DNA from: Streptomyces sp. NBC_00390
Lineage (GTDB): Bacteria > Actinomycetota > Actinomycetes > Streptomycetales > Streptomycetaceae
DNA: 64,000 bases
Direction: 5' to 3'
Assembly (NCBI RefSeq): GCF_036057275.1
Contig: NZ_CP107945.1
Location: 2,976,001-3,040,000 of the forward strand
Of the stretch, positions 7,050-15,820 are shown piece after piece (the first letter of the stretch is position 1; each line of letters starts with the position of its first letter). A program made the position numbers and the translations under genes. Below the pieces are notes generated by a model. That model ran no database searches. It saw only the letters and a program-made list of their open reading frames with translations, and was not told the origin of the DNA.

Positions 7050-9224
7050 TCAGTCACTCTCAACAACCTCGCCAAGCTCCTGACCTGCACAGATGGCCAG
7101 GACATCGACTCCGAAGCGCTCGAGCTTGCGGCCGCCGACACCGGAGATCCCCGCCAAGTCGCCCTCGCTGCCCGGCACGGCCTCCGCGATCGCCATCAGA
7201 GTCTTGTCGGTGAACACGCAGTACGCGGGCTGGCCGAGCTCCTTCGCCTGCTCCGAGCGCCATGCACGCAAGCGCTCGTACAGTGCCTCGTCCATGTCCG
7301 ACGGGCAGTCCTCGCAACGCATCAGCTTCATCTCGCCCGCATCGGTCAGGGTCTTGCCGCACACCCGGCACACCACCGGGCCGCGCCGCTTGCGACCCTT
7401 GCCGCTGCCACGCTCGACCCCGCCCGCTCCGCCGGCCCCACGGCTGCCGAGCGGCACCGAGCCGGGCCGCAGGCCGTTGAGGAAACGGGTGGGGCGGCGC
7501 GAGGCACGGCCGCCCGGCTGGCGGGACAGCGCCCAGGACAGCGAGAGATGCAGCCGGGCCCGCGTGACACCCACATAGAGCAGCCGGCGCTCCTCCTCGA
7601 CCTGCTCGTCCGTCTTGGCGTAGGTGATGGGCATCATGCCCTCGGTGAGCCCGACCAGGAACACGGCGTCCCACTCCAGGCCCTTGGCCGAGTGGAGAGA
7701 GGCGAGCGTGACGCCCTGGACGGTGGGCGCATGCTGTGCGGCAGCGCGCTCGTCCAGTTCGGCGACCAGATCGGCGAGCGTCGCCCCGGGCTTGGCCCGC
7801 GCGAAGTCCTCGGCGAGGCGGACGAGCGCGGCGAGCGACTCCCAGCGGTCGCGCACCGCTCCCGATCCGGCGGGTGGCTCGGTCGTCCAGCCCTTGGTGG
7901 ACAGCACCGCCCGGACCTGAGCGGGCAGATCCTCGGCATCGTCGAGCAGCGAGTCGTTGCCTCCGGCGCGGGCCGCGCCGCGCAGGGCAATGCCGGCCTC
8001 CCGGACCTCCTGGCGCTCGAAGAACCGCTCGGCGCCGCGCAGCTGGTACGGGACACCCGCGTCGGCGAGCGCCTGCTCGTAGACCTCCGACTGGGCGTTG
8101 ATGCGGTAGAGCACGGCGATCTCGCCGGCCGGGACGCCCGCGGCGATGAGGTCGCGGATCCGGCGGGCGGTGCCCTCGGCCTCGGCCGGCTCGTCCCCGT
8201 ACTCGACATAGGCGGGCTCAGGGCCGGGATCGCGCTGGGAGATCAGCTCCAGACGGTGCTCGGCTGCCCGGCCGGTGGCCTGGCCCAGCAGCCCGTTGGC
8301 CAGATGAACGACCTGGGGGGTGGAGCGATAGTCGCGGACCAGCTTGACCACCGTCGCACCGGGGTGGCGGGTGCGGAAGTTCAGCAGATGGTCCGGGGTG
8401 GCACCGGTGAAGGAGTAGATGGTCTGGCTGGCGTCGCCGACCACGCACAGGCTGTCCCGCTCACCGAGCCACAGATCGAGCAGCCGCTGCTGGAGCGGGC
8501 TGACGTCCTGGTACTCGTCGACGACGAAGTGCTGGTACTGGCGGCGGACCTGGTCGGCGATGTCGTGCCGGTCCTGGAGGACGCCGACCGTCAGCAGCAG
8601 CACGTCCTCGAAGTCGATCGCCGAGCGGTCGCGCTTGAGCTGCTCGTACATCGCATAGATCTGGCTGATCTCGGCCGGGTCGCGCGGTGCGTCGCGCAGG
8701 GACTTGGCGACCTCGGCCGGGTAGTCGGCCGGCACGGTCTGGGTGACCTTGGCCCACTCGATCTCGCTCGTCACATCCCGCAGCTCGTTCCGGTCGAGGC
8801 GGATACGGCAGCGCGCGGCGGCCTCGGCCACCAGCTGGATCTTCCGCTCGAGGAGCCGGGGCATCTCTCCGCCGACCGCCTTGGGCCAGAAGTACTGCAG
8901 CTGGCGCAGGGCGGCGGAGTGGAAGGTGCGGGCCTGCACCCCGCCCGCGCCGAGCTGGCGCAGCCGGCCTCTCATCTCCCCGGCGGCACGGTTGGTGAAG
9001 GTGACGGCCAGCACACTGGCCGGCTGGAGTATCCCGGCGCGCACCCCGTACGCGATGCGGTGCGTGATCGCGCGCGTCTTGCCCGTGCCGGCTCCGGCCA
9101 GCACGCACACCGGACCGTGCAGGGCGGTCGCCACTTCGCGCTGCTCCGGGTCGAGCCCGTCGAGCACCGCGTCCGCCGACTCGGGGACCTGCGGGAAGAG
9201 AGAGGAGTGCGTTGCTGCTGTCAC
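7050..9224 (-). CDS. uvrD2: ATP-dependent DNA helicase UvrD2 (SF1, HRDC domain)
   Basis: 724 residues. It is a superfamily 1A helicase with Walker A VLAGAGTGKT (residues 41-50), TFTNRAAGEMRGRL, the DExx-box VVDEYQDVSPLQQ, VVGDASQTIYSFTGA, TLASLHSAKGLEWD and YVGVTRARLHLSLSW. After the motor come a four-cysteine motif (CRVCGKT, then CEDCP) and a C-terminal HRDC domain (about residues 640-715). This architecture, including the tetracysteine, is that of mycobacterial UvrD2, a 3-prime to 5-prime helicase in DNA repair. It is divergent from mycoredoxin and starts 155 bases from it. The neighbours (NudC, AdnAB, WblC) match the mycobacterial arrangement. Confidence 0.95.
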   Translation of the reverse strand: MTAATHSSLFPQVPESADAVLDGLDPEQREVATALHGPVCVLAGAGTGKTRAITHRIAYGVRAGILQPASVLAVTFTNRAAGEMRGRLRQLGAGGVQARTFHSAALRQLQYFWPKAVGGEMPRLLERKIQLVAEAAARCRIRLDRNELRDVTSEIEWAKVTQTVPADYPAEVAKSLRDAPRDPAEISQIYAMYEQLKRDRSAIDFEDVLLLTVGVLQDRHDIADQVRRQYQHFVVDEYQDVSPLQQRLLDLWLGERDSLCVVGDASQTIYSFTGATPDHLLNFRTRHPGATVVKLVRDYRSTPQVVHLANGLLGQATGRAAEHRLELISQRDPGPEPAYVEYGDEPAEAEGTARRIRDLIAAGVPAGEIAVLYRINAQSEVYEQALADAGVPYQLRGAERFFERQEVREAGIALRGAARAGGNDSLLDDAEDLPAQVRAVLSTKGWTTEPPAGSGAVRDRWESLAALVRLAEDFARAKPGATLADLVAELDERAAAQHAPTVQGVTLASLHSAKGLEWDAVFLVGLTEGMMPITYAKTDEQVEEERRLLYVGVTRARLHLSLSWALSRQPGGRASRRPTRFLNGLRPGSVPLGSRGAGGAGGVERGSGKGRKRRGPVVCRVCGKTLTDAGEMKLMRCEDCPSDMDEALYERLRAWRSEQAKELGQPAYCVFTDKTLMAIAEAVPGSEGDLAGISGVGGRKLERFGVDVLAICAGQELGEVVESD

Positions 9225-9309
9225 CCCGCCATGCTGCCAGGTCGGCAGTGGTGCATGCGGCCGTTGTCCACAGGGGTGCTGGATTGGTCCTACTTATGCG
9301 GGCCAATGC

Positions 9310-9336
9310 GGGAATGGTGGTCGGGTCACATGCGTT
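9310..9336 (+). promoter_or_regulatory. SigR-type promoter of mycoredoxin
   Basis: GGGAAT (9310-9315), exactly 18 bases, then GTT (9334-9336). This is the consensus of the thiol-oxidative-stress sigma factor SigR (SigH in mycobacteria). It lies 43 bases before the mycoredoxin start, at the right place and on the right strand. Confidence 0.75.
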
Positions 9337-9379
9337 CTGCTCTTGGAACACCCCGCGAGACGAAGGAGCGCAGGAGACG

Positions 9380-9637
9380 ATGCAGGGCACTGTGACGATG
9401 TACAGCACCACCTGGTGCGGATACTGCCGTCGGCTGAAGAGCCAGCTGGACCGCGAGGGCATCTCGTACAACGAGATCAACATCGAGCAGGACCCGGAGT
9501 CGGCGGCCTTCGTCGAGCGGGCCAACGGCGGCAACCAGACGGTGCCGACCGTACAGATCCTGCCCGCGGGCGGCGGCGCGGAGGTCGTGATGACGAACCC
9601 GAGCCTCGCCCAGGTGAAGCAGGCTCTCAGCGCCTGA
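9380..9637 (+). CDS. mrx1: Mycoredoxin (glutaredoxin-like mycothiol-dependent oxidoreductase)
   Basis: 85 residues; the ATG follows CAGGAGACG. A thioredoxin fold opens with MQGTVTMYSTTWCGYCRRLK, in which CGYC is the redox-active pair; TVPTVQI carries the conserved cis-Pro. Length and motifs fit mycoredoxin-1, which reduces mycothiol-protein mixed disulfides using mycothiol and mycothione reductase. The SigR-type promoter upstream fits induction by disulfide stress. It ends in a hairpin (9685-9709) facing nudC. Confidence 0.93.
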   Translation: MQGTVTMYSTTWCGYCRRLKSQLDREGISYNEINIEQDPESAAFVERANGGNQTVPTVQILPAGGGAEVVMTNPSLAQVKQALSA

Positions 9638-9684
9638 CGACAACTGTCGACGGTGCGTGCGACTGCCGTCGCCGTGCGGACATA

Positions 9685-9709
9685 CGGCCCCGGGCTCGTC
9701 CCGGGGCCG
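9685..9709. terminator. Bidirectional hairpin between mrx1 and nudC
   Basis: CGGCCCCGGG (9685-9694) and CCCGGGGCCG (9700-9709) form a 10-bp stem with a CTCGT loop between the two convergent genes. No U-tract is present. Confidence 0.65.
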
Positions 9710-9752
9710 CGTCATGTCCCGGGCCCTGCGCCCTGTGCCGGCCTGCTGCGCG

Positions 9753-10724
9753 TCATGCCAGGCTGCCGGGCTTGGGGAGCGGCTTGCCGTACCAGCGCTC
9801 GATGAGACGTGAGGCGATCGAGATCCCGTACGGCGGCAGCACCTCCCCGGACTCGAACGCGGCCCGCAGTTCCTCCCTGGAGAACCAGCGCGCCTCCTCG
9901 ATCTCCTCACCGTCCACCACAATCTCGGACGAGGCGGAGGGAGCGATGCGCGCGAAGAAGCCCAGCATCAGGCTGGACGGGAACGGCCAGGGCTGGCTGG
10001 CGATGTACTCGACCTCGCCGACCTCTATTCCGGCCTCCTCGCGGGCCTCCCGGCGCACCGACTGCTCGATCGACTCGCCGGGCTCCACGAACCCGGCAAG
10101 CGTGGAGAAGCGGCCTTCGGGCCAGTGCACCTGCCGGCCCAGCAGCGCGCGGTCCTCCTGGTCCGTGATGAGCATGATCACCGCGGGGTCGGTACGCGGG
10201 TAATGCTCGGCGCCGCAGGCCTGGCAGCGGCGGATGTGGCCGGCGGCGGCGATGACCGTACGTTCTCCGCAGCGCGAGCAGAAGCGGTGGAGCCGCTGCC
10301 AGTTCTCCAGGGCAACGGCGTGCACCAGCAGTCCCGCGTCGCGGGGGGACAGCAGCAGCCCCGCCTCGCGAAGACCCGCCGGCCGCGCCGACTGGTCGAT
10401 ACGGCCGGGCAGGGCGTCCTTCTGGAGGGCGAAGTAGCGCACCCCGTCCTCGTCCGTGCCGAGGAAGTAGCGGTGGGTCTCGGTGACGGGGGCCTCGAAG
10501 GCCGGGGTCATGACCAGTTCGGTGCGGCCGTCAGGGGTGTCGTCGATCAGCGCCTGGCCGCCGGAGACCACGAAGACCCGGGTCGTGGGGTGGCTCCACG
10601 CCGCCGCGAGCCAGGCCTCGTCGAGGCGGTTGTGCGCCTCGCGGTCGATACCGCTCGGCGCGGTGAGGCCGACCGGCTCGGTGAAACCGATCGGACGGCC
10701 GTCGGCGTAGCTGTTGGTGCTCAC
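9753..10724 (-). CDS. nudC: NAD(+)/NADH diphosphatase NudC (Nudix hydrolase)
   Basis: 323 residues from GTG at 10722-10724 (GGAAG ribosome-binding site). A four-cysteine zinc ribbon (FCSRCGERT, then RRCQACGAEHYPR) precedes the Nudix box GFVEPGESIEQSVRREAREE plus AGIEVGE, which fits GX5EX7REUXEEXGU. SQPWPFPSSLM is the NADH-pyrophosphatase signature downstream of the box. The enzyme hydrolyses NAD(H) to NMN(H) and AMP, and relatives decap NAD-RNA. It lies 37 bases downstream of the M20 peptidase gene on the same strand, so both may be one transcript. Confidence 0.93.
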   Translation of the reverse strand: MSTNSYADGRPIGFTEPVGLTAPSGIDREAHNRLDEAWLAAAWSHPTTRVFVVSGGQALIDDTPDGRTELVMTPAFEAPVTETHRYFLGTDEDGVRYFALQKDALPGRIDQSARPAGLREAGLLLSPRDAGLLVHAVALENWQRLHRFCSRCGERTVIAAAGHIRRCQACGAEHYPRTDPAVIMLITDQEDRALLGRQVHWPEGRFSTLAGFVEPGESIEQSVRREAREEAGIEVGEVEYIASQPWPFPSSLMLGFFARIAPSASSEIVVDGEEIEEARWFSREELRAAFESGEVLPPYGISIASRLIERWYGKPLPKPGSLA

Positions 10725-10761
10725 GTGTTCTTCCAACTCCCCCGGGTGGATGGGTTGCGGT

Positions 10762-12159
10762 TCAGCGCAGGGCCTCGGCCAGGTCGCCCCACAGGTGGGC
10801 GGCCGCCTCCACGCCTTTGAGGAGCAGGTCCAGCTCGACCTTCTCGTTGGGCGCGTGCCAGCCGTCGGACGGTACGGAGATACCGAGGAACAGCACGGGA
10901 GCGGCCAGCACGTCCTGCAGGTCGGCGGCCGGTCCCGAACCGCCCTCGCGGGTGAAGCGGATCTTGTGGCCGTCGAAGGCACGGCCCATGGCCCGAACCA
11001 CCGACTTCAGGGCGGGGTGGTCCAGAGGCGTCAGGCAGGGGCGGGTCGCCGCGCCGAACTCGATCTCGTTGCGGATGCCGGCCGGGATCTGGAGTGCGAC
11101 CCAGTCCGTGATCGCGCGTTCGATCTTGTCCGGGTCCTGTCCCGCGACGAGCCGGAAGGAGAGCTTGACCATCGCCGACGACGGGACGATCGTCTTGCCG
11201 CCGGGGCCCTGGTAGCCGCCGCCGATGCCGTTGACCTCGGCGGTCGGGCGGGCCCAGATGCGCTCAAGTGTGGAGTAGCCGCTCTCACCGAGGGTGCCGT
11301 GGGACTTGGCGGTGCGCAGCCAGGATTCCTCGTCGAAGGGCAGCTCGGCGAGCAGGTCGCGCTCGGCGTCGGTCAACGGTGCGATGCCGTCGTAGAACCC
11401 GGGCACGGTGACGTGCTCGTTCTCGTCGTGCAGCGCCGCGACGATCCGGGCGGCGACGGTCGCCGGGTTGGGTACGGCTCCGCCGAACGAGCCGGAGTGG
11501 ATGTCCTGGTCGGGCCCGTACAGGGTGATCTCGCAGTCGGCGAGACCGCGCATGCCGGTACAGACGGTCGGGGTCGTCTCGGACCACATGCCGGTGTCCG
11601 AGACGATCACGGCGTCGGCGGCGAGGCGCTCGGCGTGCTCTTCGACGAGCGCGCGGAAGTTCGGGGAGCCGGACTCCTCCTCGCCCTCGATCAGCAGCTT
11701 CAGGTTGACCGCGGGCGTGGTGCGTCCGGTGGCGGCGAGGTGGGCCCGCACACCGAGCGTGTGGAGGAACACCTGCCCCTTGTCGTCGGCCGCGCCGCGG
11801 CCGTACATCCGGCCGTCGACGATCTGCGGCTCGAAGGGGTCGGTGTGCCAGCCGTCCTCGCGGGCGGCGGGCTGGACATCGTGGTGTCCGTAGACCAGCA
11901 CCGTGGGTGCGCCCGGGTCGTCCGAGAGCCATTCGGCGAAGACCGCGGGTGCGCCCGGGGTGGGCCAGATCTCGGTGACGGGGAACCCGGTCCCGGCGAG
12001 TGCGGTCGCGAGCCACTCCGCGCTGCGCCGTACGTCCGCGGCGTGCTCGGGCTGTGCGGACACCGACGGGATGCGCAGCCACTCGGTGAGGGCGTCGAGG
12101 AAGGCGGCGCGATGCTGCTCCGTGTACGTACGGACGGCGTTGTCCGGGGTGTCGCTCAT
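10762..12159 (-). CDS. M20 family dipeptidase/metallopeptidase
   Basis: 465 residues. It has the di-zinc M20 signatures VLVYGHHDVQPA (His and Asp), GRGAADDKGQ (Asp bridge), LIEGEEESGSPN (Glu-Glu) and TREGGSGPAADLQ near residue 400. Dimerisation-domain features (GPDQDIHSGSFGGAV) place it in the carnosinase/CNDP-like dipeptidase group. It is cytoplasmic, with no signal peptide. It is 10 bases downstream of adnB and on the same strand, so it may be transcribed with it. Exact substrate unknown. Confidence 0.9.
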   Translation of the reverse strand: MSDTPDNAVRTYTEQHRAAFLDALTEWLRIPSVSAQPEHAADVRRSAEWLATALAGTGFPVTEIWPTPGAPAVFAEWLSDDPGAPTVLVYGHHDVQPAAREDGWHTDPFEPQIVDGRMYGRGAADDKGQVFLHTLGVRAHLAATGRTTPAVNLKLLIEGEEESGSPNFRALVEEHAERLAADAVIVSDTGMWSETTPTVCTGMRGLADCEITLYGPDQDIHSGSFGGAVPNPATVAARIVAALHDENEHVTVPGFYDGIAPLTDAERDLLAELPFDEESWLRTAKSHGTLGESGYSTLERIWARPTAEVNGIGGGYQGPGGKTIVPSSAMVKLSFRLVAGQDPDKIERAITDWVALQIPAGIRNEIEFGAATRPCLTPLDHPALKSVVRAMGRAFDGHKIRFTREGGSGPAADLQDVLAAPVLFLGISVPSDGWHAPNEKVELDLLLKGVEAAAHLWGDLAEALR

Positions 12160-12169
12160 GCTCCTGAGC

Positions 12170-15100
12170 CTAACGGGCGCCGACGGCTGACTCGTCGGCC
12201 GTCCCGCTGTGCGGACTCACTCCGATCAGGAGGCGTTCGAGACCGGCGCGACCGGGGAGGCCGTCGGGCCGGACGATCTCTCCGGTGCGTACGAAAACGA
12301 ACGTGGCGCTCACCGCTTCCAGCGGGACGCCGTGCGCCTCGGCCCAGGCCACGCGGTAGACGGCGAGCTGGAGGGGGTCGGCGCTGGAGTTGCGTGCGGT
12401 CTTCCAGTCGACGATCTCGTAGGTGTCCGCTCCGGTCCGGTAGACGGCGTCGATACGGCCCCGGATGACGCGGCCCGCGAGGGTGAGCTCGAACGGCGCC
12501 TCGACACGGTACGGCGTGCGGCGTGCGTACGGGGTGCGCTCGAAGGCCTCCTTGAGCGCAGCCAGATCGTGCTCGTCCTCGATGCCGGCCGCGTCCGGGC
12601 CGTCCGCCCCGCCCGGCAGCTCGTCCGGGCCCAGCATGGGCAGCGGCAGCTCCTCGAACCGCGACTCGACCCATGCGTGGAAGCGGATGCCCCGGCGGGC
12701 TGCGGGCTGCGGTGGCCGGGGCATGGGGCGGGCCAGCTCCTGGGCGAAGCCGTCGGGGTCGGCGGCGAGGCGCAGCAGCTGGGTGGCGGAGAGCGAGGGC
12801 GGTACGAGGACGTCACGCACACTGGCGCGGGTACGGCGCAGCTCGCCGGCGAGAGCGTCGAGGTCGCGGTCCCAGGAGGCGATGGTGCGGGCCTCTTCCG
12901 GGGTGAGGCGGACCCCTTCGGGGGTGATGCGGACCTCTTCGGGAGCGAGGCGAAGCTCCTCCGCACCTGCGGGAGAGCCGGCTTCACCGTGCGACTCGGT
13001 GCCCGCATCGGTGTGCGGGTGCGGCGATGCGGGGTGAGCCGGTCGGCGGGTGGTCCCCCCGTCAGCAGGGCTGCGGGGGTCGGGGATGCCGAGGTCGTCG
13101 TAGGGGGGTGGTGGGGCCTCGTCGTCGTAGGGGGCTTCGGTGGGCCACCAGTCGTCCGCGTCCTCGGGCTCGGGCTCCGGCTCCGGCTCCGGCTCCGGCT
13201 CGGGCTGGTTTCTCAGGGTGTCCAGGTGGGCCAGCACGGTGTCCGCCGCCGCACGTCGGCGGGCGAGGGAGGCCGGGTCCAGGGGAAGCGGCCAGACATG
13301 GTCCGCCGCCGTCCCGTGCAACGCCGGATTCTCCGCGTCCTCGTCCGGCTCGTCCGCCCAGACCTCGATTTCGCCGTAGCCCTGCGCGCAGTGGTCGTAC
13401 AGCGCCTGGAGGAACTGCGAGGGGCCGCGGCTGCGCTTCTGGCTCGGGCCCCACCAGTGCCCCGAGCCCAGCAGCAGCGAGCGGGGGCGGGTGAAGGTCA
13501 CATATCCGAGGCGGAGTTCTTCGGTGTGCTGGTGGTCCTTCATCGACTCCTTGAAGGACTTCAGCCCCCTCGCGTCCCAGGAGGCGATGTCCGGGAGCGT
13601 CGCCGCGTCACCTCGCAGAGCGTGCGGCAGCACCTTGGACCGGGCGGTCCAGGCCTCGCGCGCATGGTCGCTCGGGAAGTGCTTGGCGACCAGGCCGGGG
13701 ACGGCCACGACGTCCCATTCAAGGCCCTTGGACTTGTGGGCGGTCAGCACCTTGACCGTGTTCTCGCCGCCCGGGAGGGCGTTGTCCAGGCCCTTCTCGT
13801 ACTGCGCGGCGGTCCGCAGGAAGGCCAGGAAGGCCAGGAGTGACGCCTCCCCGTCCAGGGCGGCGAAACCGGCCGCTGTGTCCAGGAAGTTGGCGAGGGT
13901 CTCGCGGCGGCGTGCGGCCAGGGCGTGCGGGGACGCGGACAGTTCGACCTCGAGGCCGGTGGTGCCGAGCACGCGGTGCAGTACGTCCATCAGGGGGTCT
14001 GCCAGCGACCGGCGCAGATCGCGCAGTTCGGCGGCGAGGCGGGCGAACCGCACCCGGGCCTCGGCCGAGAAGGGCAGGCCGTCGTCCTCCCCGCCCGCCG
14101 ACTCCAGGAAGGTGTCCAGGGCGTCGGCGAGCGAGATGACCTCAGCCGGGTCGGTCCCCTCGACGGCCGCCGCGAGGCGCTGCTCGGGATCGGCGCCCTC
14201 AGCCGTGGCACGGTGCACCAGCAGCCGCGCCCGGCGGCCGAGCAGCGCAAGGTCGCGGGGACCGATCCGCCAGCGCGGCCCGGTGAGCAGACGGACGAGC
14301 GAGGCGTTGGCACCCGGGTCCTGGAGGACCTCGCACACGGCGACCAGGTCGGCGACCTCCGGGAGGTGGAGCAGCCCGGACAGCCCGACGACCTCGACCG
14401 GGACGTCACGGGCGACCAGCGCGCCCTGGATCTCGGGGAAGTCGCCCGCCGTACGGCACAGGACGGCGATCTCGCCGGGCTCCTTGCCGGTGCGCACCAG
14501 GTGGGCGATCGAGTCGGCGAGCCACTCGATCTCCTGCGCGTGTGTCGGCAGCAGGGCGCACCGGACGATGCCGTCCCGCTCGGCGCCGGGGGCCGGGCGC
14601 AGCGCCTCCACACCTTCGTGCAGGGCGCGCAGCGGCGTCGCGAGGCCGTTGGCGAGCTGGAGCAGCCGGCCGCCGCTGCGCCGGTTCTCGCTGAGCGAGA
14701 GGCGCGTGGCGGGCCGCCCGTCGGCATGGGGGAAGTGGGCCGGGAAGTCGTCGAGATTGGCGACGGACGCCCCGCGCCAGCCGTAGATGGCCTGGCAGGG
14801 GTCGCCGACCGCGGTCACCGCGTGCCCCGTGCCCTGCCCGAACAGGCCGGACAGCAGGAGCCGCTGGGCGACGGACGTGTCCTGGTACTCGTCGAGCAGC
14901 ACGACCCGGAACTCGTCCCGCAGGATGCGGCCGACCTCCGGCCGCGTCAGCGCGAGCTCGGCGGACAGGGCGATCTGGTCCCCGAAGTCGAGAAGATCCC
15001 GCTCCCGCTTGGCCGCGCGGTAACGGACGGTCAGGTCGAGCAGTTCACGCCGGGCGGCGGCGGCCTCGGGCACCTTGCGCAGCTCCGCGTTGCTGAGCCG

Positions 15101-15703
15101 GGCGGTCTCCAGGGTGTGCAGCAGCGCGGCGTCGTACGCCTCCAGCTGCTCGGGGCGCACCAGATGCTCGGCGAGCTCGGCGTCCAGCGCGAGCAGATCA
15201 CTGACCAGGGAAGGGAAGGAGCGGGTGAGCGCGGGATACGGCCCTGGCGCCTCGCGCAGCACCCGTGCGGCGAGCTGGTACCGGGTGGCGTCGGCGAGAA
15301 GGCGCGCGGTCGGCTCCAGACCGATGCGCAGCCCGTGGTCGGTCAGCAGCTGACCGGCGAACGCGTGGTACGTGGAGATGCGGGGCTCACCCGGCGGATT
15401 GTCCGGGTCAAGGGCCTCGGGGTCCGTCACACCGGCCCGTACGAGAGCGGTACGGACGCGCTCGGCCAGCTCGCCCGCCGCCTTGTTGGTGAAGGTGAGA
15501 CCGAGCACCTGCTCGGGGGCGACCTGTCCCGTGCCGACCAGCCACACCACCCGGGCAGCCATGACCGTCGTCTTCCCCGACCCGGCTCCGGCCACGACGA
15601 CCTGCGGGGCGGGCGGTGCGGTGATGCAGGCCGTCTGCTCCGGGGTGAAGGGGATACCGAGGAGCTCCTTGAGCTGCTCGGGGTCGGTGATACGCGCGGT
15701 CAT
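12170..15703 (-). CDS. adnB: AdnB-type helicase-nuclease subunit (UvrD motor plus RecB-like nuclease)
   Basis: 1177 residues; ATG at 15701-15703 (MTARITDPEQLKELLGIPFT). The motor has Walker A VVAGAGSGKTTVMA, VLLDEYQDTSVAQ, AVGDPCQAIYGWRGA and TAHKSKGLEWD. The C-terminal nuclease has GRIDAVYRTG and YEIVDWKTARN, the D-x-K catalytic triad of RecB-family nucleases. A disordered insert near residue 840 holds an (Glu-Pro)n repeat. With AdnA it forms the heterodimeric double-strand-break resection machine of actinobacteria. The A/B assignment is by order relative to mycobacteria (AdnA encoded upstream) and by the lack of iron-sulfur cysteines here. A lipoprotein gene separates the two subunits. Confidence 0.9.
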   Translation of the reverse strand: MTARITDPEQLKELLGIPFTPEQTACITAPPAPQVVVAGAGSGKTTVMAARVVWLVGTGQVAPEQVLGLTFTNKAAGELAERVRTALVRAGVTDPEALDPDNPPGEPRISTYHAFAGQLLTDHGLRIGLEPTARLLADATRYQLAARVLREAPGPYPALTRSFPSLVSDLLALDAELAEHLVRPEQLEAYDAALLHTLETARLSNAELRKVPEAAAARRELLDLTVRYRAAKRERDLLDFGDQIALSAELALTRPEVGRILRDEFRVVLLDEYQDTSVAQRLLLSGLFGQGTGHAVTAVGDPCQAIYGWRGASVANLDDFPAHFPHADGRPATRLSLSENRRSGGRLLQLANGLATPLRALHEGVEALRPAPGAERDGIVRCALLPTHAQEIEWLADSIAHLVRTGKEPGEIAVLCRTAGDFPEIQGALVARDVPVEVVGLSGLLHLPEVADLVAVCEVLQDPGANASLVRLLTGPRWRIGPRDLALLGRRARLLVHRATAEGADPEQRLAAAVEGTDPAEVISLADALDTFLESAGGEDDGLPFSAEARVRFARLAAELRDLRRSLADPLMDVLHRVLGTTGLEVELSASPHALAARRRETLANFLDTAAGFAALDGEASLLAFLAFLRTAAQYEKGLDNALPGGENTVKVLTAHKSKGLEWDVVAVPGLVAKHFPSDHAREAWTARSKVLPHALRGDAATLPDIASWDARGLKSFKESMKDHQHTEELRLGYVTFTRPRSLLLGSGHWWGPSQKRSRGPSQFLQALYDHCAQGYGEIEVWADEPDEDAENPALHGTAADHVWPLPLDPASLARRRAAADTVLAHLDTLRNQPEPEPEPEPEPEPEDADDWWPTEAPYDDEAPPPPYDDLGIPDPRSPADGGTTRRPAHPASPHPHTDAGTESHGEAGSPAGAEELRLAPEEVRITPEGVRLTPEEARTIASWDRDLDALAGELRRTRASVRDVLVPPSLSATQLLRLAADPDGFAQELARPMPRPPQPAARRGIRFHAWVESRFEELPLPMLGPDELPGGADGPDAAGIEDEHDLAALKEAFERTPYARRTPYRVEAPFELTLAGRVIRGRIDAVYRTGADTYEIVDWKTARNSSADPLQLAVYRVAWAEAHGVPLEAVSATFVFVRTGEIVRPDGLPGRAGLERLLIGVSPHSGTADESAVGAR
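13163..13207. repeat. Hexanucleotide repeat coding for (Glu-Pro)n in AdnB
   Basis: About seven copies of GGCTCC/GGCTCG in tandem. On the coding strand they give an alternating Glu-Pro tract in the linker between motor and nuclease. Such tracts can vary in length by slippage. Confidence 0.7.
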
Positions 15704-15820
15704 CCCAGAGAGGCTAACGGGGACCACCGACAGCCCGGTGGCCCCGTCCGCATCTGCCCGAGCTCGCCACAGGCGGGGGCGGCCGGGTCCCGGCGACGGG
15801 CCGGGAGCGTCCGCGCCGCG

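Noticed and set aside
13163-13207. CRISPR-like or mobile repeat in adnB
   Set aside because: Simple hexanucleotide repeat inside a coding frame; no spacers.
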